This document shows, piece after piece, positions 18,927 to 27,662 of a stretch of DNA of 52,693 nt. This DNA comes from UBA8752 sp042095055 (GTDB lineage: Bacteria; Bacteroidota; Bacteroidia; Flavobacteriales_D; Sanyastnellaceae), in contig JBELBZ010000013.1 of assembly GCA_042095055.1 (NCBI GenBank), positions 1 to 52,693 on the forward strand, read 5' to 3'. Within the stretch, counting starts at the first letter, position 1; each line of letters opens with the position of its first letter. A program made the position numbers and the translations under genes. Below the pieces are notes generated by a model, which saw only the letters and a program-made list of their open reading frames with translations, did no database searches and was not told the DNA's origin.

Positions 18927-18995
18927 AGTACAAATTTCGCTCCTGTTGTGCGATTGGCCCCATCTTGGCGTTCTGCTAACGGATAAACTTCTCCC

Positions 18996-20957
18996 ATGAT
19001 TCGATTGCGCACCACATTCTTGCTGTTGTTGATCTCTATCGGACCGCAATGGGGCCTGGCTCAGCCCGGACCTCGTTTTCATTCGGAGAGTAAAAAGGCC
19101 ATCAAATTGTACCGCAAGGCCATGGAGTTGAGCCGGGCGGCCATGGTTTCCAGTTCGGAGACAGAAGGGGCCATGGAGCAGGTAGAGGAACAGCTTCGCA
19201 AAGCCTTGGAAATCGATCCGAATTTTGGAGAGGCAGAGCGTGTGATGGCGGCCATGTCCTTTGATCAAGGTGATTTTGAAGCCTCACAGGGCCACTATGC
19301 CCATTACCTGTCGCTCTATGGTCGAGACTACATCCGGGATCATTTCCTGTGGGCAGAAGCCGCACGCTTTGCATTGGATCCGTCTGGAATGAAATCGGCG
19401 ATGGGGGCCATGATCCAAATCCCCGGAGTATCCGAAGGTCCAGACGTAGATGTTGTAGAAGCGGTGCTCAAGGATGCTGAATTCATGGAAGGAGCATTGG
19501 CCCATCCCGTGCCACTCAACAGTGCTCCATTGCCTGGGCCGGTCAGCACCAACGAGGATGAGTATTTCCCCAGTGTTTGGCAGGCTGGCGAGGCGCTGGT
19601 GTTTACACGAAGGGTGATGGATTCACGCTGGCGTCAAGGTCAAGAGGACCTTTATGTCACGCGGAGGTCAGGCGCTGGTTGGACCTCTCCGCAGCCCTTG
19701 CGCGGGCTGAACACGTTGAGCAATGAAGGGGCTGCAGCACTTTCGGGAGATGGCATGACCATTTGTTTCACTGTTTGCCGGGATGCGGATCGAAACGGTG
19801 AGGGCCCCCACAAGGGCAGTTGTGATTTGTACATCGCACAGAGAGAGGGACAAGGCTGGGGCAAGCCCGAGAATTTGAGTGCAGTCAATACTGCTGGGTG
19901 GGAAAGCCAGCCTTGCCTGAGCCCCGATGGACAGCAGTTGTTTTTTACCCGAGGGTCTGGAAAATCCGGAGACCGGAAATACGACCTTTTCACTGCCCGA
20001 AGAAATGCCGATGGGGCTTGGGGAACGGCATTTAGAATGGGAGGAGAGGTCAATTCTAAAGGAAAAGAAATGCGCCCGTTCATCCATCCAGATGGGGAGC
20101 ACTTCTACTTCGCCTCTGATGGAAGGGCCGGGATGGGAGGCTTGGACCTGTTTGTGTGCGCGATGAATGAAAATGGACAATGGGGAAGTCCGGTAAACCT
20201 TGGATGGCCTATCAACACGCCTGAAGACGAAAGTGGCCTGGTCGTTTCGTCAGATGGGGTCACTGGTTTTTTCAGCCGCTCCATCGACGGACAGCTCGAC
20301 CTACACGAGCTCACGTTGCCTCCTGAAGTGGCAGCCAGTGCTACATCCGCCATGGAAGGAAAGTTGACCTCCACAGCGGGCGTGCCACTTGTGGATGCCC
20401 GCATCCGCCTCTTGGACAGTGACAGCGGCACACCTTTTGCGGAGGCGATTGCGGCTGCCGACGGGAGCTACCATGTTCCTGTTCCGATGGACCGGTCTTT
20501 TGTGGTGATGGCTGAAGCCACGGGACACATGCTCCTGTCTGAGCGAATTGAAGCCCGTGAAGGGTTCGTTCGGCTTGTGCGGGACTTTGATCTAAACCCT
20601 TTGAAGGCCGGGAGTGAGGCGGTCTTGCGCAATGTCTTTTTTGAAAGTGGCAGCGCTGCACTCGACCCAGCCTCTCATGTGGAGTTGGAACGGGTCGGGC
20701 TCTGGCTTTCGGCGCATTCAACTGTAGTCATGGAGGTGGGAGGCCATACCGATGATGTGGGCTCTGAAGCCGAGAACATGCTGTTGTCTGAGCAACGGGC
20801 AGAAGCGGTGAAGGGGGCACTCCAAAAAGCGGGCGTGGAAGCCGACCAACTTGTTGCCAAGGGGTACGGTCAGTCCAAGCCCGCTGTTTTGGGGAGCTCC
20901 GAAGAAGCGAGACAGCAAAACCGGCGCACCACATTGACGGTGCTGCCGCAACGCTGA
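18996..20957 (+). CDS. PorE-like OmpA-family protein (TPR, beta-propeller, CRD, OmpA)
   Basis: A 653-residue envelope protein. A signal peptide (MIRLRTTFLLLLISIGPQWGLAQ) is followed by TPR-like helices (about 30-130), a WD40/PD40 propeller (about 190-440; repeated blades such as NTAGWESQPCLSPDGQQLFF and EMRPFIHPDGEHFYFASDG), a carboxypeptidase-regulatory-like beta sandwich (about 450-530), and a C-terminal OmpA domain (NVFFESGSAALDP...GGHTDDVGS...LSEQRAEAVKGAL). This order is that of PorE, a peptidoglycan-associated T9SS component in Porphyromonas, though related OmpA proteins also exist. Unlike Porphyromonas PorE, no lipobox Cys is seen. It diverges from the phosphoesterase gene and ends seven bases from the convergent sugar dehydrogenase gene. 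PorE identity is probable, not proven. Confidence 0.8.
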   Translation: MIRLRTTFLLLLISIGPQWGLAQPGPRFHSESKKAIKLYRKAMELSRAAMVSSSETEGAMEQVEEQLRKALEIDPNFGEAERVMAAMSFDQGDFEASQGHYAHYLSLYGRDYIRDHFLWAEAARFALDPSGMKSAMGAMIQIPGVSEGPDVDVVEAVLKDAEFMEGALAHPVPLNSAPLPGPVSTNEDEYFPSVWQAGEALVFTRRVMDSRWRQGQEDLYVTRRSGAGWTSPQPLRGLNTLSNEGAAALSGDGMTICFTVCRDADRNGEGPHKGSCDLYIAQREGQGWGKPENLSAVNTAGWESQPCLSPDGQQLFFTRGSGKSGDRKYDLFTARRNADGAWGTAFRMGGEVNSKGKEMRPFIHPDGEHFYFASDGRAGMGGLDLFVCAMNENGQWGSPVNLGWPINTPEDESGLVVSSDGVTGFFSRSIDGQLDLHELTLPPEVAASATSAMEGKLTSTAGVPLVDARIRLLDSDSGTPFAEAIAAADGSYHVPVPMDRSFVVMAEATGHMLLSERIEAREGFVRLVRDFDLNPLKAGSEAVLRNVFFESGSAALDPASHVELERVGLWLSAHSTVVMEVGGHTDDVGSEAENMLLSEQRAEAVKGALQKAGVEADQLVAKGYGQSKPAVLGSSEEARQQNRRTTLTVLPQR

Positions 20958-20964
20958 TGTAAGA

Positions 20965-22347
20965 TTAGTGGACCAGCAAGTCTGCCGCGCCAATGGCGGT
21001 CCACACGATGTAACGTCCCACGGGGAAACCGCTCAGATCGATGTCGAATTGCACCGAAGGCACTTGGCTTTGGTAGACCACACGGCCAGCCATATCACGG
21101 ATTACCAATGGTCCACCAACCGCGCCGTCTGTGGCGAGAATGGTGGCGCTGTTGCGCGCAGGTACAGGCTGAACAAGCAGAGGTTTCACGACAGGTGTCG
21201 GTACCAGAGCAGGGTCGGACGTGCTAAACTCCTTGATGATGTTGGGTGGATTTCCCGGGTAAGACTGTCCATTGAATGCCAAGTAAAAAGCCCCAGTGTA
21301 GGGGTTGACGGCAACGTCGCGGATCCGTTGGTTATAGCTCCCGAAAAATGCTTCTTGACTTTCAGCAGTTAAACCGTCTTCGGATAGCCCGATGAGGATC
21401 AATCGCCCAGGTAGGGGGTCGTTGAATCCACTCATCACGCCCATCATGATCTTTCCTTGAAACTCAGGAATGGCCTCGTGGGTGTAGTACTCCAATCCAT
21501 TCAGTGCGATGCAGGGGGTCCATGCCAACAACGGCTCCACCACATCCCATTCTGCACAGAAGGCTGTTTCAGACGGCGCGTTGCAAGCACCTTGCACGTT
21601 GGGCCAGCCATAGTTGCGTCCGGCCTCCACGAGGTTGAACTCGTCGTCTTGGTTTTGGCCGTGCTCAGAAGCGTAGATCAAACCGTTGGGGCCGATGCAC
21701 AATCCTTGGGCATTTCGGTTGCCCCAAGTATAGACATAGCTGTCAGGGCCGAAGGGGTTGTCCGCTGGAATCGAACCATCGGGATTGAGGCGGAGGATTT
21801 TTCCATTCAGACTCTCGAGGTCTTGGCTGTTGTCTGTGTCTCCAGCATCTCCTGTGGTCATCAGAAGGGTATTGTCTGGAAGCCAAAGCAGACGGCTGCC
21901 GTTGTGAATCTGGGCACCGGGCAGGGTCAAAAGCTCTTGTTCGTTGACCAATTCTGTTCCATTCCATTCAAACACGCTGAGGTGCTCGGATACGCTGTTC
22001 TGGCCATTGCAATACACCAACCAAACACGGGGGTCTTCAGGGAAATTCGGGTGCTGGACCATGCCCAAAAGCCCAGGCTCTCCAGAGCCATTAAAGGTCA
22101 CATTCAGGTCGAGGACGGTCGTGTAATCACCAGACGAAGGGTCGATCCGGATGACGCGCCCCTTCCGCTCACTGCACCACAACATGTCATCACCGCCCCA
22201 AATGATTTCCCAAGGAATTTCGCTGTCTGTCACCAAATCGGTGGCAAAGAGGGTCGTGTTACCGATGGTAAACGATTCTTGGGCAGAAAACTGCGCTGGT
22301 GCCAAGGCCGCACACACCAATCCCAACAAAATGAAGGTTCTATTCAT
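20965..22347 (-). CDS. Secreted PQQ-type sugar dehydrogenase-like beta-propeller with T9SS tail
   Basis: A 460-residue secreted protein. After a signal peptide (MNRTFILLGLVCAALAPAQFSAQ) comes a six-bladed propeller of the soluble glucose/sorbosone dehydrogenase family (IPWEIIWGGDDMLWCSERKGRVIRID, GLLGMVQHPNFP, IHNGSRLLWLPDNTLLMTTGDAGD, YVYTWGNRNAQGLCIGPNGLIYASEHG, EAGRNYGWP). In soluble glucose dehydrogenase the equivalent His of the HNGGRL-type motif is the catalytic base; here it is IHNGSRL, so it is retained. A T9SS sorting domain (LLVQPVPARNSATIL...GFPVGRYIVWT) ends the protein. It is the last gene of the minus-strand glucan locus, 37 bases after the lipoprotein GH13. Oxidation of extracellular sugars is inferred from family only. 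Confidence 0.82.
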   Translation of the reverse strand: MNRTFILLGLVCAALAPAQFSAQESFTIGNTTLFATDLVTDSEIPWEIIWGGDDMLWCSERKGRVIRIDPSSGDYTTVLDLNVTFNGSGEPGLLGMVQHPNFPEDPRVWLVYCNGQNSVSEHLSVFEWNGTELVNEQELLTLPGAQIHNGSRLLWLPDNTLLMTTGDAGDTDNSQDLESLNGKILRLNPDGSIPADNPFGPDSYVYTWGNRNAQGLCIGPNGLIYASEHGQNQDDEFNLVEAGRNYGWPNVQGACNAPSETAFCAEWDVVEPLLAWTPCIALNGLEYYTHEAIPEFQGKIMMGVMSGFNDPLPGRLILIGLSEDGLTAESQEAFFGSYNQRIRDVAVNPYTGAFYLAFNGQSYPGNPPNIIKEFSTSDPALVPTPVVKPLLVQPVPARNSATILATDGAVGGPLVIRDMAGRVVYQSQVPSVQFDIDLSGFPVGRYIVWTAIGAADLLVH

Positions 22348-22384
22348 GATACAAGGATACGTTTTGATGCTCGATTAGCAGGGC

Positions 22385-24748
22385 TCAGAGGCTGCCATCA
22401 ACGGCGAGGGCCGTGAAGGGGGGGATTTGCTGTCCCATGGGCTGTCCCAAGAGGCATGAAGCCTGCGCCAGGTTGGGAATGGCAATGGGGGCATCACTTT
22501 GATTGAAGAACACTGTGGTCGATTCGTCGAGGTATTGACGGGTGATTTTGAGCAGCTGAGGTTCGGGGGAGGAGAGCGCCGTCTGTCCGAACATCATGCT
22601 CATTCGGCTGCGGCGAAGTTCCGCCCAGCGGCTTGCAATCTCTCGGGTCCGGTTTTCTTCAAGATCGAGGTCGTCGAAGCGCACCATGCGCCGGTTATCA
22701 GGGTCGTTTCCCCCCACATCTGCATACTCGTCTCCTTGGTAAATGCAGGGAACCCCCGGCATGGACATGTTGAATGCAGTGAGCATGCGCATGGCTTGGT
22801 GCCCGCGGACCCCATCTCTGCGTATATCCCGTGTCCATCCTGCCAATTTGTGGTCTTCATCCCACCGCACAGTGCCCTCCGCCAAGGAGGCAAATCGGGG
22901 ACGGTCTTGGTTGCCCGTAATCGTGCCCATCAAGTGGTGTGCTCCGTACTGGTCCAAGCCTTCATTGGCGACCTGTATGAGGCCTTCAAAACCGGCATTT
23001 TCCTTTCCAAATGCCACGGTGGCTTTGTCGTACAAATTGAAGTCAAACTGCGCATCAATAAGACCCGAACCCAGATAACTTCCGATGAGTTCAGCGCTTC
23101 CATAGGTCTCTCCAATCTGATATATCCGACGATCAGACGTCTGGGTGTGCTGCTTGATTTTCCGGGTGAGGAGGCGCCAAAAGGACAAGGGGATGTGCTT
23201 GGTGGCGTCGTGCCGAAACCCATCAATTTGGCTGTTCAACACCCACCATGCTGCGCTGTCCGACATGGCCTCGGCGACATCGTCCCGTTCGAGGTTGAGC
23301 GTGGGCATAAAGGTGTCAAACCAAGTGGTCAGGCGCTCATCGTCCCACAGTTGCGTGTTTTCTCTGCCATCGGGCAAATAGAGGTTGGTGACCCAATCAG
23401 GATGCTCTTGATACAATGGGTGCGCCTCGTGCACATGGTTGGCCACATAATCCAGCAAGAAGTTCATGTCCTTGCTGTGTGCGGCATCTACGAGGCCATC
23501 AAAGGTGCTGCGTGATCCAAACCGAGGGTCAATGGCGGTATTGGAAATGGGCCAGTACCCATGATATCCGCTGAACCGGCTGGTGATATCGGTGCTGGGG
23601 TCCTGCCAATAACCATATGCCGAGTCGGGGTTGGTGGTGATGGGACTGATCCACAACGCGGTGACGCCAAGTCGGTCAAAGTATCCTTCGTCCAAGGCCT
23701 TTTGAATGCCTGCGAGGTCTCCACCGTGGTCATTGGCTTGAGGCAAGATGGCAGGGTCGTTCACAGGACTGTCGTTGCTGCGGTCGCCATTTTGAAAGCG
23801 GTCGACCAACATGAAATACAGGATTTGGCTTTCCCAGTCTTGACGGGTCAACTGCTCTGGAGAAGCGATGGGAATGCCATCCATCAAAGGAATCCTCACT
23901 TCATGGCTCGGCTTGCCTGGACCATTGGACCACAGCCTCAGGTTTGTGCGTCCCGCGCCATATGCACGGGCTGGAATGCGCACCACGCCAGTGCCATCGT
24001 CCCCAATTACGGTGGTCGCGTAGAGGTGGTTTTCCCACCATCCCCAGACGCGGGATCCAGGGGTCCCCAGCAAGCGAACATCGTGCACCTGATTGCCACC
24101 AAATCCAATGGCCGCCAGTTCCAACCGTTCACCGCTGCCTTCGACGGACAGAATGGAGTTGAACCCCCCAAATCCATTGTCCACTTGATCGGGATTGCTG
24201 GGGTCGGGCATTTCAACACCGTCGGCCACCAGCTGATATGGATGGTGCCCTTCGCTGAGGTTGAGTTCAATGTGCCACTTTCCATCGCCCTGGAGGACCA
24301 TGGGGTGCTGGCTGCGCGACCAACCGTTGAAGGCACCCATGATGCAAACTTGCTCATATTGCCCATCCTCAGCGGCCAAACTCAATGCGACCTTGCGCTG
24401 GGTGGATGCGAGGATGGGAACATGGGCCGACCTGCCGCCAAGCCGAAATTCAAGGGCTCCAAAACCTTGCTGGGGTTGCCCTTTGATCCAAACACCGTGC
24501 TGTCCGTCGCTTTCCTCAATGTCCAGAGCGGTGCCTTGGCCCCATTCTGGAATCCAGTGTACCTCTTCAGGCAATGTGTCCGGACAGAAGTCAGCGAGGA
24601 CAACCCATGTTGAATCCGCTGCAAGGCGCAAAGGCATGGCGCTCCCGGGAATGATGTCTTCCATGACTTCCACTGGGTCCTCCGGTGCGGAGCAGCCAGC
24701 CAAGATCAAAGCTGAGAATAGGGGAAAGGAGAGAAGGTGACGCAGCAT
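22385..24748 (-). CDS. Surface lipoprotein glycoside hydrolase family 13 (maltodextrin-active)
   Basis: A 787-residue alpha-glucan hydrolase. The signal peptide ends in a lipobox (LILAGC), so it is a lipoprotein, probably surface-exposed like SusG. Two N-terminal beta domains are seen, the second CBM48/E-set-like (VCIMGAFNGWSRSQHPMVLQGDGKWHIEL). The GH13 barrel follows: LLDYVANHVHEAHP (region I), DGFRHDATKHIP with nucleophile D514 (II), YQIGETYG with acid/base E547 (III), and TGNQDRPR with D615 (IV). Region IV normally reads NHD; the Gln in place of His is notable. A C-terminal beta domain ends the protein. Cyclomaltodextrinase/neopullulanase-type activity fits best. A hairpin at 24768-24788 separates it from the preceding operon gene, so it may have its own promoter. 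Confidence 0.88.
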   Translation of the reverse strand: MLRHLLSFPLFSALILAGCSAPEDPVEVMEDIIPGSAMPLRLAADSTWVVLADFCPDTLPEEVHWIPEWGQGTALDIEESDGQHGVWIKGQPQQGFGALEFRLGGRSAHVPILASTQRKVALSLAAEDGQYEQVCIMGAFNGWSRSQHPMVLQGDGKWHIELNLSEGHHPYQLVADGVEMPDPSNPDQVDNGFGGFNSILSVEGSGERLELAAIGFGGNQVHDVRLLGTPGSRVWGWWENHLYATTVIGDDGTGVVRIPARAYGAGRTNLRLWSNGPGKPSHEVRIPLMDGIPIASPEQLTRQDWESQILYFMLVDRFQNGDRSNDSPVNDPAILPQANDHGGDLAGIQKALDEGYFDRLGVTALWISPITTNPDSAYGYWQDPSTDITSRFSGYHGYWPISNTAIDPRFGSRSTFDGLVDAAHSKDMNFLLDYVANHVHEAHPLYQEHPDWVTNLYLPDGRENTQLWDDERLTTWFDTFMPTLNLERDDVAEAMSDSAAWWVLNSQIDGFRHDATKHIPLSFWRLLTRKIKQHTQTSDRRIYQIGETYGSAELIGSYLGSGLIDAQFDFNLYDKATVAFGKENAGFEGLIQVANEGLDQYGAHHLMGTITGNQDRPRFASLAEGTVRWDEDHKLAGWTRDIRRDGVRGHQAMRMLTAFNMSMPGVPCIYQGDEYADVGGNDPDNRRMVRFDDLDLEENRTREIASRWAELRRSRMSMMFGQTALSSPEPQLLKITRQYLDESTTVFFNQSDAPIAIPNLAQASCLLGQPMGQQIPPFTALAVDGSL

Positions 24749-24767
24749 GGAGGTACAATATCAGAAA

Positions 24768-24788
24768 CGCCCGGGACGTGTCCGGGCG
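24768..24788 (-). terminator. Hairpin after the SusCD operon
   Basis: On the minus strand CGCCCGG (24788-24782) pairs with CCGGGCG (24774-24768) around a seven-base loop, followed by TTTCTG. It lies 41 bases past the stop of the secreted locus protein and 19 bases before the GH13 lipoprotein start. It could be a terminator or partial attenuator. The T tract is short. Confidence 0.5.
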
Positions 24789-24829
24789 CTTCGGTGGCTT
24801 GTTGGCGGCAGAAAATTCAAAGGGAGCTT

Positions 24830-25711
24830 TTAGTCACACAATAGAATTCCCAAACTGTTGGCTGGGGGAGGTCCTGCAAAGGAGTAGCCCGGCTTGGTGA
24901 TGTACCACCGAACACCGTTCTCCAAGGGAGCTCCATTGTAGGGGCTTTGATCGATGTTGCTCGGTGTACCGAGGAAAAAGTCTTCGGGCACAAAGGTGAA
25001 GCTGAAGAATCCTGGTTTTCCTTCCACGGGTGCCATCCGCAATTCAGGCACCGACCCCGCGTCAAAAGGGGTAGAGGCGACACCGTCATCGCCATAGGTG
25101 TAGAGCGTAAAAGCATCGGTCCGCGCCGTCAGGTGCAGGTACACCTCGCTCAGGTCCTGAAGGTCAGGGTTGGTTTCTTGGTTGTTGTCGTAAGTAAAGG
25201 TCACAAAGTCATCGCTTTCTCGGATTTCGGGAAAGACACACACCCTGCCATTGCAGAGTTGGGGGACGATGCCCACCGTGAGGTCCTCGGTCTTTGCCTC
25301 TCCTCCAAACTCCTCTTCATAGGCGTACCCATTGTCGAATTTGGCCAGGCAAGAAATGCCCCTCGTAAAGAAGGTGGGACCATCCACGCCGAAATATGCG
25401 GTGGGCACGAAGCTCATGCTGTAAAGCTTTTCACTGACCTTGGTCATGCGTTGTTGCTCGTCGCTGTCTCCCCAGTCGCCATTGCCAGCAGCTGGCGCAG
25501 AGGGATTCCAAGCCCAGAGGTAGATGTCTTCATCGGGGTAGACATCCAACATGTCACTGAGGCGCTGGTCTTGGCACTGGGTCAGATCGATGTACAGCGT
25601 GCATTCAGCATCTGCAGCTGTTGGGGAGGGCAATATGTAGGCCGCTTGTCCATAGGAGGCGGAGAGGGCGCCGGTAAACAGCAGGGCCATGCCCATTGAA
25701 ATGCGGTTCAT
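24830..25711 (-). CDS. Secreted protein of the glucan locus, possible SusE/F functional analogue
   Basis: A 293-residue exported protein with a signal peptide (MNRISMGMALLFTGALSASYGQ) and no lipobox. It appears all-beta, with two similar halves: IYLWAWNPSAP...MTKVSEKLYSMSFVPTAYFGV and FTLYTYGDDGVA...MAPVEGKPGFFSFTFVPEDFFLG. The second half repeats the pattern of the first, as expected for tandem Ig-like starch-binding modules. No family is recognised with certainty. Position directly downstream of SusC, SusD and a small lipoprotein, and upstream of a GH13, matches where SusE/SusF-type glycan-binding proteins usually sit, so a glycan-binding role is inferred. Its ATG overlaps the stop of the preceding gene by four bases (ATGA), indicating translational coupling. 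Confidence 0.65.
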   Translation of the reverse strand: MNRISMGMALLFTGALSASYGQAAYILPSPTAADAECTLYIDLTQCQDQRLSDMLDVYPDEDIYLWAWNPSAPAAGNGDWGDSDEQQRMTKVSEKLYSMSFVPTAYFGVDGPTFFTRGISCLAKFDNGYAYEEEFGGEAKTEDLTVGIVPQLCNGRVCVFPEIRESDDFVTFTYDNNQETNPDLQDLSEVYLHLTARTDAFTLYTYGDDGVASTPFDAGSVPELRMAPVEGKPGFFSFTFVPEDFFLGTPSNIDQSPYNGAPLENGVRWYITKPGYSFAGPPPANSLGILLCD

Positions 25712-26208
25712 TGTGGGATCCGGTTGAAAGTGAACGTGTAGATCACGGTTTCGACAAGGGCGCCACCCTCACCGCAACTGCGGCGGTATTCGATGGCCAT
25801 TTGATCATCGTAGGGCCTGACGGTGGTGCCTAAATTGTATTCGAGGGTGTCTGATTCGCCCATGAGCCTCAAAAACGTGGGAAAGGAAGGGTCGTCAAAG
25901 GACCACATGCCGCCTTCTCCAAAGTATGCCCTCCCAATTTCTTGCTGGATGGAATACGAGTCGTCACCGTTAAAGGTCATGCGCATCGGGGCGATGCCCT
26001 CTTGGATGTAAACGTTGCTCAGGTCGCGCGTTTCCTTGAGCGGGTTGTTCAAGTCCTGCTGGGTAAAGGAAGAGAGCTCCCAGGTGCCGAGGAAACCAGC
26101 GCGCTTGTCCACGGGGTCGCCGAGTTCTCCTTCGATTTCGGGTTTGCATCCAGCCATGCTGATGGCCAAAGCCAAGACCAACAAGGGAACGATTGAATGG
26201 TGCTTCAT
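25708..26208 (-). CDS. Small lipoprotein of the glucan locus (DUF5004/lipocalin-like)
   Basis: A 166-residue lipoprotein: MKHHSIVPLLVLALAISMAGC carries a clear lipobox with acidic residues after the Cys, as in exported Bacteroidota lipoproteins. The mature part GFLGTWELSSFTQQDLNNP followed by beta strands (MRMTFNGDDSYSIQQE, GGMWSFDDPSFPTFL, YTFTFNRI) resembles the lipocalin-like DUF5004 proteins found in polysaccharide utilization loci. The assignment is from pattern memory. It follows susD by 20 bases, and its stop overlaps the next start. A role in glycan capture or in stabilising the surface complex is plausible but undemonstrated. Confidence 0.65.
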   Translation of the reverse strand: MKHHSIVPLLVLALAISMAGCKPEIEGELGDPVDKRAGFLGTWELSSFTQQDLNNPLKETRDLSNVYIQEGIAPMRMTFNGDDSYSIQQEIGRAYFGEGGMWSFDDPSFPTFLRLMGESDTLEYNLGTTVRPYDDQMAIEYRRSCGEGGALVETVIYTFTFNRIPQ

Positions 26209-26228
26209 GTCAATTCAGTTTTTGTGGT

Positions 26229-27656
26229 TCACAAACAACCGCCTTCTCCGTTGAGAACGAAGCCCGCAGCAGTGGTGGATGAGTTGGGGAATTGGAGGAG
26301 AGATCCGGGACAGTCCCAAGGGGCGTCGCGCACAGTTTCGGGGCTCCCCATCACGCCGCGCAACTTGACTTGGTCGAGCTCCCATCCCTCGCACAAGGTT
26401 TCTTTGCGGTATTCCTCGCGCGCAGCGGCGAGCACTTCAGCTGCAGAGGCGCCCGTTGGCATGTCGTTTAAATCTGGACCGAATGCGCGGTCGCGTATGG
26501 CATTGACATCCCCAATCGCCACAGACAGGTCGCCACCATTGATCGCAATGCACATCGCGCGCAAGAGGTGCATGCCGGTCAAATGAATGACAGGAACGTT
26601 GAAGAATTGCTTGTCGTCGAATCGGGTCACTTTGTGGACGACACCGTTCGATTCGATCCAGTCGCCACGGTCATCCGCAGCATTGAGTTGGAACAAATCG
26701 TAGATCTCATCGCTGAAGGTCAGCTGTGGATTCAGGTTGTTGTCCTGGCGGAAGTTGTCTCGGAAAGCTGAACTGCGGTCATTGAGAAGGCTGTCTCCGT
26801 CCACGGCAAAATATCCGCCGGTGATGCCAAATACCGTTTCGGGATTGACCTGGTCTCCAGCCAACACGCTGTCGCTGCCTGCTTCGTAGCGGTCGAGGTC
26901 GAGGTCAAGCTCAAACAGGCCGCTTCCAATCACCCGCTCTGCCTCGGTCTGTGCCGCGCTCCAATCCTGACGCAAGCAGTGGATGTGGGCCAAGAATCCA
27001 CTGGCCGCCATGCTGCTCGCATAGGGGCCGTTCTCATCGGGGAGGTTGGCTTTGGCGAATTCGAGGTCCTCGATGATTTGTGCATAGACCTCTGCGACCG
27101 TGGCGCGCGGGCTGGGTGGTGCCACAGCATCGGTGCGCAATGGAATGCCCAAGTGGCTGTTGTCTGTGGTATAGCCATAGGGGTAAGCCCACATCTTCAC
27201 GAGGTACCAATGGCACACCGCGCGTACAAAGCGGGACTCCGCTTCGAGTCGCAGCCGCGCAGCTTCGTCCAAATCATCGACCAAATCAAAGCTGTCGACC
27301 ACCACATTGGCCCGGTATATGGCGTAGTAGAAGTCGGTGTAGAGTCCCCCCGTGGTAGGGGTAAAGAAGTTGGTCTCTCGGTTCCACACCGCGGTGTAGT
27401 CCAGGCTCGAGTAGGGGCGCGCCATATTGTCGGTCAGCAACTCTGCGATGCTCTGCTGGCGCCCGTTCAAGACGTTGGCCAATACATCGTAGTTCGAGTT
27501 TAGCATCCGCTGCAGGTCGTCCGCATTGTTGATGGCGTCTTCGGCGAGGATGACGTCTCCTGGCTCGAATTCCAGCATCCGGTCACATCCGGTCAATGCC
27601 ACCGTGCATCCCAGGATACCGGCCAAAAGGCGAAGGGTTTTCGTGTTCGTCAGCAT
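26229..27656 (-). CDS. SusD/RagB-family glycan-binding lipoprotein
   Basis: A 475-residue surface lipoprotein that captures oligosaccharides and caps the SusC pore. Signal peptide with lipobox (LLAGILGCTVALTGC). The N-terminal SusD-like region is clear: DAINNADDLQRMLNSNYDVLAN, FYYAIYRANVVVDSFD, AARLRLEAESRFVRAVCHWYLVKMWAYPYG (the usual AExRFLRA-Y motif). TPR-like helices follow (ATVAEVYAQIIEDLEFAKANLP). The C-terminal RagB/SusD portion ends ...AREEYRKETLCEGWELDQVKLRGVMGSPE, where family members usually have an R/K-E-E-G-x-R-xxDL block, and then a Ser/Asn-rich tail. It starts six bases after susC, giving the canonical pair. Confidence 0.9.
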   Translation of the reverse strand: MLTNTKTLRLLAGILGCTVALTGCDRMLEFEPGDVILAEDAINNADDLQRMLNSNYDVLANVLNGRQQSIAELLTDNMARPYSSLDYTAVWNRETNFFTPTTGGLYTDFYYAIYRANVVVDSFDLVDDLDEAARLRLEAESRFVRAVCHWYLVKMWAYPYGYTTDNSHLGIPLRTDAVAPPSPRATVAEVYAQIIEDLEFAKANLPDENGPYASSMAASGFLAHIHCLRQDWSAAQTEAERVIGSGLFELDLDLDRYEAGSDSVLAGDQVNPETVFGITGGYFAVDGDSLLNDRSSAFRDNFRQDNNLNPQLTFSDEIYDLFQLNAADDRGDWIESNGVVHKVTRFDDKQFFNVPVIHLTGMHLLRAMCIAINGGDLSVAIGDVNAIRDRAFGPDLNDMPTGASAAEVLAAAREEYRKETLCEGWELDQVKLRGVMGSPETVRDAPWDCPGSLLQFPNSSTTAAGFVLNGEGGCL

Positions 27657-27662
27657 GGTGGG

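Noticed and set aside
17478..18986. Plus-strand frame of 502 codons through the N gap opposite rho
   Set aside because: It exists only because the N run carries no stops; it is antisense to rho and the phosphoesterase, with low-complexity Arg/Ser translation.
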